Origin: Anisus vortex | Taxonomy: Eukaryota > Mollusca > Gastropoda > Planorbidae | Reading direction: 5' to 3' | Length of the DNA: 64,000 nt | NCBI GenBank assembly: GCA_949126835.1 | Contig: OX421494.1 | Span: 6,509,337 to 6,573,336 of the forward strand | In this document: positions 11,080 through 22,800 of the stretch, piece by piece | Layout: each line of letters opens with the position of its first letter | Position numbering within the stretch: position 1 is the first letter of the stretch | The notes under the pieces: model-generated | Told to the model about the DNA's origin: nothing | Databases searched by the model: none | What the model saw: only the letters and a program-made list of their open reading frames with translations | Translations under genes and position numbers: made by a program

Positions 11080-14000
11080 ACTGGTAGGCACCAGCATATT
11101 TAATTAGGGTAGCCAGTTGTCTGGTTTTGAACAGCAGGGCCTACAGTATTTCCTCAGACTCTCCGGGATAAAAAAAAAGGTAAATATTCTATTAGCCCTA
11201 TTCATAAAACATTTGAACTCCTTATAATGCTTAAAGTTGAAAGACACTGAACAGTCTTTTGACTAAAATATAAAGCATACAGCAACTAAAACATTGGAAT
11301 TAGTCATCATAAAGTTATCAGCCACATAATTCCTAGTCTGGTATTTAGGGCACGTCACATTTGTTTAAATAAAAATTAGGAGTTGTTTCTGATAAGAAAT
11401 CTCTTTCAATCCCTATTTATTGTTCTAGAAGACAAGTTTATTTGTTAGGTGCTAGTTTCAAACCTTACTTATCAGTCAATTAAGAATAATGCACTTTAAA
11501 ATTAAGACCAAACTTTAAAGTGAAATGTGTATGGTTTACAAAATAACATTTATTTAAAGCAAGGCATTTATGGCAATTTATAGGATTAAACATTTCAAGT
11601 TTCTGTTATTGTTTAAGATTATATTTTCTATAAATGCTGAAATTTTTAAACCCATAAAAACTGGTGAGAAGACGAGCTAGTCATGTGCCGGTATGTTTAC
11701 TGTATCCAGAATACTACTTGGAGCTGGGATTAATCTCCCTTATAAACCACTGGATATACTTAGTTTGTTGTAAATGAGTTTTGGTCACCAAAAAGAGCTC
11801 AGTGAAAAGAGGGTTCCCCCACACCTTTCCTGACTCAGACTGGCAAACTGGGTCACTGGTGTTGATGTGGTCTGCCCTTTGGGCTACCTTTTGCATCCCA
11901 CCAGGTGTTCAACACTGGAATATGCCTACGCCTTGCTGTAGGTGATGGTGCCTAGACCAAAACCTTTACAACTTTTTGGGGTGCTCAACAGACCAATGCC
12001 ACAAGTGCCAGACAGTAGAAAGAATAAACATTTACAGAACACAATTTTCCATAATTCTAGATATGCAGATGAAATATTATCATATAGTAACAGAAACATA
12101 AGAGAATTTATAAGCAATCTTTGATAAAGCTACAGAATATTGAAAGAAAAACTATGATTTAAAAAAAAAAATTTAATAGAATGCATGAAGATGACTAATA
12201 TTATATTATAGATTAAATAAGCCAGCAACACATATACCATGATGAAACAAGTGAATCGATACAAATTCTTGAAAAAAACATAACATCTTGAGAGAAACTA
12301 AAAGTACATCAGCCTACTTCAAGTAGCAGAAATAACATAGTATGCTACATGGGCAATGCTCTCTAACCTATTATGGAAAAGAAAGACATTTTAGGTAAAG
12401 GTGGCAATTGAGCTAAATGTGAGAGGGCAAATCCAAGTAAAGTTGTTGCAATGATGTATTAGGGACATTTCTGGCAATTTATAGAAATTTTTGAATGACT
12501 AAATGAAAGTTATAGGGCAAAAAGTGGTAATTTAAATTACTTGGAATTAGCTTTAATGAAAATATAGCAACTCTTGGTACAGGTAGTGGGAAATAATTCC
12601 ATTGAAAAATATGTTCATTTAGAACTTTAAGTTTAAACATTTTAATAGGTATAAAGATGAAGAATGCATTCTGGGATGTATTAGTGTACTAGCAGAGCAG
12701 TGGTTTGTCTTGTGGGAGTTCAGGAGTCAAATCCTAGTTAAAACCATAAAGATTTTTCCAATGTCTTGTTCATGTGTGTTTGTTTAAAATCAGATGGGTA
12801 TATCCAGGTCAAGTAAATGTACCAGGCATATGCCATGAAAATGAAAATGGTTGAATCTACTCCTTCAGCTCTATGTGCCTTAAACGTCTGCAAGAGAAAC
12901 TTTACTTTTATACTAAATGAGTGTGTTTTAATCAATAAAAAAAATATATTATTTCCTAATTTTTATCAAACACTTTGTTAATATTATTTGTCCACCAAAT
13001 ACCCTTTTATATAAAAAGAAAATCAAATCACATTAGCACTTTATTTAAACTATCAATAATGAATCTTACATTCAGTGGATATTGCATGGGCTGTAATCCA
13101 GTTAGGTTTGCTTGGATGGGAGTATCCAGAGACTGCCACATCTGAGCTTGGCTCTATAACAAAACTGCTACTGAATACGCCCATAGCTGAGTTAATTCTT
13201 CTTTCCAAAAAGCATGGATTTGTAATTGTTTTTATCTTTTATCAGAAAAAAATGGTTATTGATTATTAGCATTAGTACAGTCTACAATATTTATATGCCT
13301 AGATTTCATAGGTCATATGTTAGAATTACAATAAACAGATGATTATATACAGATAGTTTATAAAGGCTTACTGATATAAAGGATATTCTAAATAATTTGA
13401 TGTTAATTGAATATGCATTCCTTATTTTCAAATACAATATATTAGCCTTGGGCACAAATGTCCCTATGTGAATCTTACAACTTTGAATGTTCTGAATCGT
13501 AAACTACAAATGTAACAAGGTAAATACTGTAAACGAGAACCCATACCCGGGCCATATGCCCATATAGTATATACCAGTATACCTTAACTCAGCTTATAAG
13601 CCTATACTGTTACTATGCTAATATAGTGCAATTATAGGCTAATGATAGGAATATGGCGTACTTAAATTAATGTATATTCTGATAATTAGGTCTTCTGAGG
13701 ACAGCCTACTAGATCTAGTACTACTAGTACTTTACTTCTGGTTCAGGAAGGCTATATATAGTCAGTAAGTTTACAATGATTCTTGTATAAGCTCATAAAG
13801 CCTAATTAAGACAATTAAGCAATTTTACTATGATTATTATAGTTTTATTAAGTTTAAATCAAGTTACCAAGTAATTTAGTAATTTGAGCAATTCAAATAT
13901 CAATTGGTCTGGTTTACGGTTTAAATTGATAATAGTAAATAGGCCTAATACTAATATTAATATAAATATTACTAATAATCTAATAGTTTAAATAGTTATT

Positions 14001-16855
14001 GGTAAGACCGTCGAGTCAAGACTTGAGTCTTGAGTTGAGTCAAGTCGTCAAGACGGCAGGCGGCAGGAACTGCGACACTAATGACTAAAGTTATAGTAAT
14101 TTGCAAGTAAGTAAAGTATGAAAGCTTTTAAAAGTTTAGGACCAATGTTTTAGCTCTATGTTAATATGCTTTACCAGTTTTAGATAATATCTAAGTAATT
14201 AGTACAATTTAAATTGAATGAACGCCAGATAATCAACTGGATATTGTTATGGTATCCAACCAGAAACCATTTTATTTACAAACAAATTAACTCTTTGTAA
14301 TGTAAGATTACTTTAAGACCGCAATAATTATTTTCTTTTTACGAGAACGAGTATGAATACCCACTGATTTATAGTTCAGTGATAAAAATCTAAGAAGATA
14401 AAAAAGATACCAATAGAAATGCGTTTTAATTATGATGTATTTAAATAATATATTTTTGATCTATTAATCTATATAAATCGATATAAAAATATTGAATTAA
14501 ATTTAAAAACGCAATAAGTTTACGTAATAAAGAAATTAAATACTGTCTACGTGACAAGTTGAGCCTTGAACCTACATGACATGAACTTGACCCGTAAATG
14601 AGGTCACTGCCCTAAAAATCATTTAACAAGAAGGATCTTTTTGTTTGTTTAGTTGACGTTTTGCTGTTTTTCAGGCGACGTTTCATTTGGTATTGTAATA
14701 TTATATTTCTGTTTCTCATTATTATTTATACTATATAAATTCCGCAGGTTGAGTCCATGGTCATGAATGGGGTTTTCAGGCAGCCGTTTCGATTTCGCGT
14801 AGGCCTATGCCTATGCCTAGTTTAGTAGTTTACCTACAAATATTGAAATAATTATAATTTAGTTGAGAAATAAGTACACCCGTACTCGTACTTCGCACTT
14901 TTATTATTATAATACTAATAATTTTAAGTAACTCTACTAATAGTAATATCTCTCTGGATATAGATCTAAAATCTAAAGTAAAACCGTATACCCGTGCCCG
15001 TAAGCCTATACTAAAACAAAAATGAATATAATTGTATGTAGGCTATAGTGACTACTATGATAGGTTAGGTGATAGATCTGACTATTATAATAATTATTGA
15101 CTAGGCCTATAATATAAACTATATTATAGTTTCTATAGGACTATTACTATACTATACAATCGTGTCAATAGTCTATAGGTATAGAGATAGGGTCATTAAA
15201 GTATAATTGGCCACAACTTTATTAATTCTACAGCAATTATTAGGCACTAACTGAACTAACTCTGTAACTACAACTGCACTACTAGTACTAGACCTACTAG
15301 TCAGTCTAGAATAAGTCAGTGACTATAACTATATTACTACTATAAGTATAAGACTATTAAATTTGGCCTATTAAATTACATTATAATCTCAAATGATATC
15401 TGTGAAATACGGAGTGTCTAGGCGCCCGGACCAATAGGCTGGGGGATATTGTTCCGGTGGGCATATCACAAGAGATATTTTATTTCCATTAATTTTTTTT
15501 TAAAGATTGTAAAGAATATCAGGATTTAAATTTTCCTAAAATGTTTTCAGTTAGTAAAACCTAATAATTATATTTTAGACGTGTGCAGCTCCAGTGGGTC
15601 AAGATGGATGTTTATTTCCCAGCCAATGATATTCTTAACTTTTTGTTAAATAAAAAGTGTTAGGGTAATGTGATGTTTTCCCCTGGGCAAAACAAAAATC
15701 TTATTGAAGAAGGACCAATTTTCTTTTTTGATCTCTCCTAGAAAAAATAGCCTAGACACATTTTTCGCTTCTGCAATTTTTTTAATTGTGCATAACATCG
15801 TACTAAGGGCTTCAAAAAATAAAAATCTGGCAAAATACACAGTTACCCAGGTATGGCTCATGCACAATAACGCAACCTAGCCCTGAAGTTAAGGACATTA
15901 TTGGAATCATAATGACAAGATTAATTACAAATTAATTACAAATATATGGTGGCTAAGGCCCCTAGGTAGCCTATTAGTATTAGACTTCTCATTATCATTT
16001 TTATATGACTGACAAGGCATGAATTGCAAGTGCAGTGTTTCATTGGTCAACACTCCATCGTTTTGAATTCTGTCCTGTATCTAATAATTTTAAAATAAAT
16101 TCAATGTGAAAGTAAAATTAAAATATCAATAGTTCATCGTGGCATGGAAATACTTGACCTAGGGCCTAGGCTTATACTACATTTGTTGATTTGATGCTTT
16201 GTGGACTTTGTTTCCCTGTTAATATGTTTCTAAATTAGTCACTATAGTTCTCACAAGCCTATGTGGGGCCCCAGGACAAAAGTATCAGCACCGCCCCCTT
16301 GCATACTGTCACTGCTTATTTAGTGCTATATTTTGCTATATTTAGACATCATTTGCCGCTGGGGCCCCAGGGCAAAAGTATCAGCGCCGCCCCCTTGCAT
16401 ACTGTCACTGCTTGTTTAGTGCTATATTTTGCTATATTTAGACTACATTTGCCGCCCCCCCCCCCCCCCCCCGCCTGGAAGTGTCGCCCCCAGGCAAATG
16501 CCTCCCTCTGCCCTCCCCTATTTGAGGGCACTGATAGTTCTATAGGCCTATAAAAATAAAAATTAAAGAACTTTTTTTCATACAGAAATCTATCTTGAAA
16601 ATATATTTTTTTTAAATAATTATATCCACAAAACTGGAGAGAAAAAAATAGAATCAATGAAATCTTTGCACATCACCTGATCTAAAACTGTTCACTTTAT
16701 TCATTAGTTTTTTCTTCTTGTCTATTTTTAATTGTATGCTCTTGTGCTCTATGCTAAAAGTGACCTTAAGTGAAGTTGGCTTTGTTATAACTATTCATTT
16801 AATGAAATAACTCAAAGTGAGCTAACTGTAAATGTTTATCATAAATGTATTTCAG
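11080..16855. other. AT-rich intergenic interval between two head-to-head genes
   Basis: This lies between the EF-hand/Death start (10849, minus) and the NCOA4 start (16888, plus). It is very A/T-rich with short TATA/CTAGTA-type simple sequence (13.5-15.4 kb) and no convincing coding exon. A CCAAT word occurs near 15431 within a short GC-richer patch, and another GC-richer stretch lies around 14550-14800; either could mark a promoter or a 5' untranslated exon, which I could not place. The acceptor-like tttcag at 16851-16855 shows that NCOA4 probably has at least one upstream noncoding exon here. Confidence 0.45.
16265..16456. repeat. Two tandem copies of a 96-bp unit, then poly-C
   Basis: A unit starting 'ggggccccagg' at 16265 recurs at 16361 with few differences and is followed by a long poly-C tract. 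The open frames on both strands here reflect the repeat and are not considered genes. Confidence 0.8.
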
Positions 16856-16887
16856 TTCCCTCCCTGTCCTGCTGACATTAAGTCGTT

Positions 16888-19800
16888 ATGGCTATGAATG
16901 AGGCTAAAGACAGAGTTTGTCAACTGGAACATGCAATCAAAAGATTAGACTGTGTTAAAAAACATTTAAATCGGAATGCTTCAGATGTAAGTAAAAACAA
17001 ACAACTAATTTTGTTGCCTAAGGTTTATTTGAAAGTAAAGTTGCCCTTTTATACCATGTTAGCCTATAGAGCAAGTGAAGTAGGATCCACAAGTTTCTGT
17101 AGCTGTGGCGTACTAAGGGATTGTGTGGCTAACACAATGGTCCGCCAACTTTGCTTTTCCCTAACTAATGTCAGGTACCCATTAGAGCTGGTTGGCCTCA
17201 ATGGCACCCTTGGGACATGGAGATAAAATCATAGCCTCACCAAAATTTAAACCTGGGACGTTCAGTATCTGAATATATGGTATATATACCATGTTCCCAG
17301 TATATGGGAATCTGCCTCTAGATCACCAAGCTGCTTAAAGTTTATTACTACGTTTGTAATTACATTAATTTGTTAAAGGAAAAAGTAACTATAAATCTAA
17401 AGGAATCAGGTAGAATTTCAGAAAAGAAAACTCATTCTTTTACATGATTTTGGTCATCAACTCTCATGTTAAATAATGTAAGGAGAAATTAAAAACTTCA
17501 TTTTCAATGTGACAGGTGATGACTATTTAAAAAATGGTGCTTCAAATGCAACTGAATTTCATTTACTCGATGTGGTGATAGTTTTGGTATGTCTCGCAGA
17601 TCAAGGCCGAGATACACGCTAACGTGAGCCGCAACTTGGAATGTCTGAGGGGCAGAGAGGTGAGCCTCCTGAGCCAGGTTGATACTGTACTTGGCGCCAA
17701 AGAAGAAACACTGCAGCAGCAGCAGGCGAGATTGAATCAGGCACTGGGTATCCTGCAGACAGGCTTGTCCATGGTGCTGGAAGACAAAGCTTCTGAGAAA
17801 CACTTGGCAGAGACACTAAAAAAGTATTTTTTCTTTTAACAGTCATGGCAGTTTTCTATGGTGTTCTTTCCTTCATTATAAAAGATAAAAAGTTTATTGT
17901 TATCTATGTATGTTACTCTTTTAGCCTTACATAGCACCTTAATTATGAGTTAATATTTAGTCTGTATCTTTCTATGAGAATGAAAGACCATAATAGAAGA
18001 TTTCTAAAAAGAACAAGAATTAGAATAAATTTTGAATAATTGGCTCCTCTAGAACTATTTGGTTTTTCTTTTTGATTGAACTGAACTTAACCCACGAACT
18101 GTGGTATAGAAACATGCTGTAGTGTGGTGGCTTTTGAGTACCTTTGAAAATGTAATTCTTTATTATTTAAGCTAGTTGGTCCAGCTATAATAAAATATCT
18201 TGCCACAAATTAGTTCGACAACCATCACTGTAAAAATAACTCCAAAATGATAAAAATGGCACAGAAGAGCAAAAAACTGAAGTTTTCTTTTTAGTAAAAA
18301 GCTACTTTGTTTTTCTAAAAAAATGCATTGGACGTTACTATTTCATCGGCTGACCACATTTGACTTTGTGTGTTAAAATAATACGAAATTCTCCCTAACA
18401 TCTTTGACATATAATTCTTATAAAATTGTGGTAAAGATTTTATGGTCAATATTTTTTTGGTAATGCTTTGGAATTTTGTTCATCTTTAAGTATCATCTAT
18501 TGGTTTCATTTTTATTTAATTAGTCATCCATGGATTTTATTTTGTTATGCTAATTGACTTTGAAATAGTTTTTTTTTAATTCTGCAGGCTTGACAATGTG
18601 GAGCTTTCCCCAGAGGAAACGCCCTATATTTCATTCAGAGCTGACCACGTTGGCCTCAGGGATTCTATTCTGAACTATGGGCGTGTCGATGCCAATGGCC
18701 TGCCCCTTATTACAGCTTTTGATGACCCGGGTAATCCCTCTGCCAGCCTGCCGCGCCATTTGGAGGAGTATGAGGATGTTGACCATCATTTCTTTTACAA
18801 GACGCTGGAAGAAGTCAGGAAGTCTCAGAGTTCTGGATCATGTGTAAGTGTCAATGACATTACATTACTCTACATGTCAAGTTGGTGTCTTGCAATGAAA
18901 TAAAATTGTTTTTATTCATTAATTTTTACAGGCATCAACTACTTTAGACTTAATTTCAAATGTTTGCTCTCTAATACAAAAAATCTTTAACAGATGCACG
19001 TGTATTTTAAGTGTATGCGAGTGTATACAACTAATTTAATATAGGGCTTGTTTAACCTTTACTGGGCAGAAGTTTTTCCATTTTCTAGCTCTGTGCGGGC
19101 AAGATTTTTTTGGATTTTTTCGATGCGCGTATTTATTTGTTTAAGAAGCTATTTTATCCATTGTTACTTCTTCAAACAATTGATTGAAAGTAGCTTAACT
19201 GAGACTGATTAGCCACAGGCCAATTGTGGCCAGTTTATTCCTTTAATTCTCCAATTTTTCTTTCATTCATTACATTTTCCACCCATGGGGGCGTCTCCCG
19301 ATGGTCCCTCCCATCTAATTCAAGATCAGACTCACAACTTTTGATATATCTTTTTTCACAGTCGGAAAAATTGAAAGTAGGCCATTATCAATGTCACTAT
19401 CAAACTTAAGTTTACCCGATTAAAAAATTCCCCCAACTTAAATGCCCATCAAAATAAACCCAAAGAACGCCTAAGACCCGACGGCTCCATCATACCACTT
19501 TGCGAGAAAAAATGTTTAAAATATGAAAAAATAAACTTACAGTGATCAGAAATTTACTAGAGATGCATCAGACATTATATAAACCGGAAATAAACAAACT
19601 GAAAGCTCCCGAGATCTCGAACTAAATAAGAAAGTAGCCTGAACTATATAAATTGTCACGGACGCTTTCGGACATTTTGCCCATATTGGTAACGGATGTT
19701 TTTGGCCACAATGCCCATTAAAGGGTTAAGAAACAATTACATTTAGTTTAATTCTAATTTAAATCCATGTTTACCTTTAATCTTGGGCCTGCCCACTTGG

Positions 19801-22800
19801 CTTCGTTCCAGGACATATGCCAAGAGTGTTAAATTTAAGTACTTATTAAAATTAATATGTTAGAACATTGAACAAGTAAAAAAACTGTATGTTAATACAA
19901 ATACTGTGATATGCTTATAGAAAGTAAATAAAACATTTTAAACTTCTAGATAACTGTTACAATACCCAAATTGTCCACCCGTGTTGAAGACTGGCTGCAG
20001 AAGAAGTTGCCTGCTTATAAAACAGGGGACGCAGAGAACAGTCTAAAGCCCAATCCCGCAATCAGGCCTAGCACTCTACCAAAAGCTGGTGAAGGCTCAG
20101 GTGTTGGTCTGTCCCGCGCGTCCACTCCAGGCAGTTCCTGCAGCCTGAACAACTGGCTGAACATCATCAAACAGCATGTCGACCAAGAGGAGGAACACGA
20201 CTTTGAAATTATTGACCACTCTGGTCCCCCTAGAGGCAAGTACTTTTAAAAAAATAGTCGGCTGCCGTTAGTGCTGCGCTTATATGTGAACATTTTGGTG
20301 GCAGCAAAGTTTAGGTAAACTTTGCTGATTACATTTAGTGAACTGGTCTAACAGTAAGTACCGTAATAGAATCTCATTGTGATAAATCTATATGATTGTA
20401 AGTTTTCTTTGTTGTTTTTTTTGTTTATAGTGTCATCAAGACAAATACCTGGTTGTCATAAGGTTGACCTTAAATTGTGGCTGGCACCTAATAGCCAAAC
20501 AGCTGAAGAATACAAGAGTAACCTCTTTGGACATATTCCCCATGATAAAAAGGTAAGAGCACAGCAGACTGCGCAGAATAAGGACCCAGCACACAATTGT
20601 ATTTACTGCCATGACTGCACATCATGTACTACTAAACTTCTAATATGCTATATGTGACGTTTCAACTACTAAAAATGGGTTCTAACTAGAAATTAAACTT
20701 CATTCAGTTATATTATAAGAAGCAAGCTGTATAGTTGAAGCTTACACTAATCTAAAGAAGGTTAATACATCTTTTTATGATTAGACAAATAATTGCTGAA
20801 TACCAAATCTTGTAGTACAACTAAGATTATGACTTATAAGTTTACAGCCGTTCATTCTAGATAGAAGATTATTATGCCCACTAGGCCCAAAACTCCTGCA
20901 GGGCGGCAGGCATTGGTCGATGGCAGGGCTAGAACCCAGGCCCATTTTGTTGACAGTCTGTTGAACTAACCACAAGACCAGACAGTTTCACATAAACCAA
21001 GATGAACCAATCATTTAAACCCAGGCCCATTTTGTTGACAGTCTGTTGAACTAACCACAAGACCAGACAGCCTCACATAAACCAAGATGAACCAATCATT
21101 TAAACCCAGGCCCATTTTGTTGACAGTCTGTTGAACTAACCACAAGACCAGACAGCCTCACATAAACCAAGATGAACCAATCATTTAAACCCAGGCCCAT
21201 TTTGTTGACAGTCTGGTGAACTAACCACAAGACCAGACAGCCTCACATAAACCAAGATGAACCAATCATTTAAACCCAGGCCCATTTTGTTGACAGTCTG
21301 TTGAACTAACCACAAGACCAGACAGCCTCACATAAACCAAGATGAACCAATCATTTAAACCCAGGCCCATTTTGTTGACAGTCTGTTGAACTAACCACAA
21401 GACCAGACAGCCTCACATAAACCAAGATGAACCAATCATTTAAACCCAGGCCCATTTTGTTGGCAGTCTGTTGAACTAACCACAAGACCAGACAGCCTCA
21501 CATAAACCAAGATGAACCAATAATTTAAACCCAGTATAAAAACTAATGGACATATGTTTTCCATGTTCAATTTAGAAAGTTCATTTTAAATACAATATCA
21601 TGATGGCCGTTTATTTCTAAAATATATTAAAGGCAAAAAAGATTCAAAGTAGATAGACATCAATGTATTGTGTCAATGCTTTTTTATAATTTATCTGTAG
21701 CAGTTAGGTCAGTTATAGATATAAAAAATCTTCTATTCTATAATGTTGGTATATACTAGAGATGGGAATCGTACCCACATTTAGAAGTTCGGTTCGGTGA
21801 GACCATAAGTTCGGGTTTGGTTCGTTGGTACCAGGTAACCAAGGTTTGAGTTCGGTGTGTTTGGTTCGTTGATACCAGGTAACCAAGGTTTGAGTTCGGT
21901 GTGTTTGGTTCGTTGATACCAGGTAACCAAGGTTTGAGTTCGGTGTGTTTGGTTCGGGTTTGGTTCGTTGGTACCAGGTAACCAAGGTTTGAGTTCGGTG
22001 TGTTTGGTTCATTGGTACCAGGTAACCAAGGTTTGAGTTCGGTGTGTTTGGTTCGTTGGTACCAGGTAACCAAGGTTTGAGTTCGGTGTGTTTGGTTCAT
22101 TGGTACCAGGTAACCAAGGTTTGAGTTCGGTGTGTTTGGTTCGTTGGTACCAGGTAACCAAGGTTTGAGTTCGGTGTGTTTGGTTCATTGGTACCAGGTA
22201 ACCAAGGTTTGAGTTCGGTGTGTTTGGTTCGTTGGTACCAGGTAACCAAGGTTTGAGTTCGGTGTGTTTGGTTCATTGGTACCAGGTAACCAAGGTTTGA
22301 GTTCGGTGTGTTTGGTTCGTTGGTACCAGGTAACCAAGGTTTGAGTTCGGTGTGTTTGGTTCGTTGGTACCAGGTAACCAAGGTTTGAGTTCGGTGTGTT
22401 TGGTTCATTGGTACCAGGTAACCAAGGTTTGAGTTCGGTGTGTTTGGTTCGTTGGTACCAGGTAACCAAGGTTTGAGTTCGGTGTGTTTGGTTCATTGGT
22501 ACCAGGTAACCAAGGTTTGAGTTCGGTGTGTTTGGTTCGTTGGTACCAGGTAACCAAGGTTTGAGTTCGGTGTGTTTGGTTCGGGTTTGGTTCGTTGGTA
22601 CCAGGTAACCAAGGTTTGAGTTCGGTGTGTTTGGTTCATTGGTACCAGGTAACCAAGGTTTGAGTTCGGTGTGTTTGGTTCGTTGGTACCAGGTAACCAA
22701 GGTTTGAGTTCGGTGTGTTTGGTTCGTTGGTACCAGGTAACCAAGGTTTGAGTTCGGTGTGTTTGGTTCGTTGGTACCAGGTAACCAAGGTTTGAGTTCG

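Noticed and set aside
16263..16657. Overlapping 96- and 102-codon frames on opposite strands
   Set aside because: They follow the 96-bp tandem duplication and a poly-C tract; no splice sites or family similarity.
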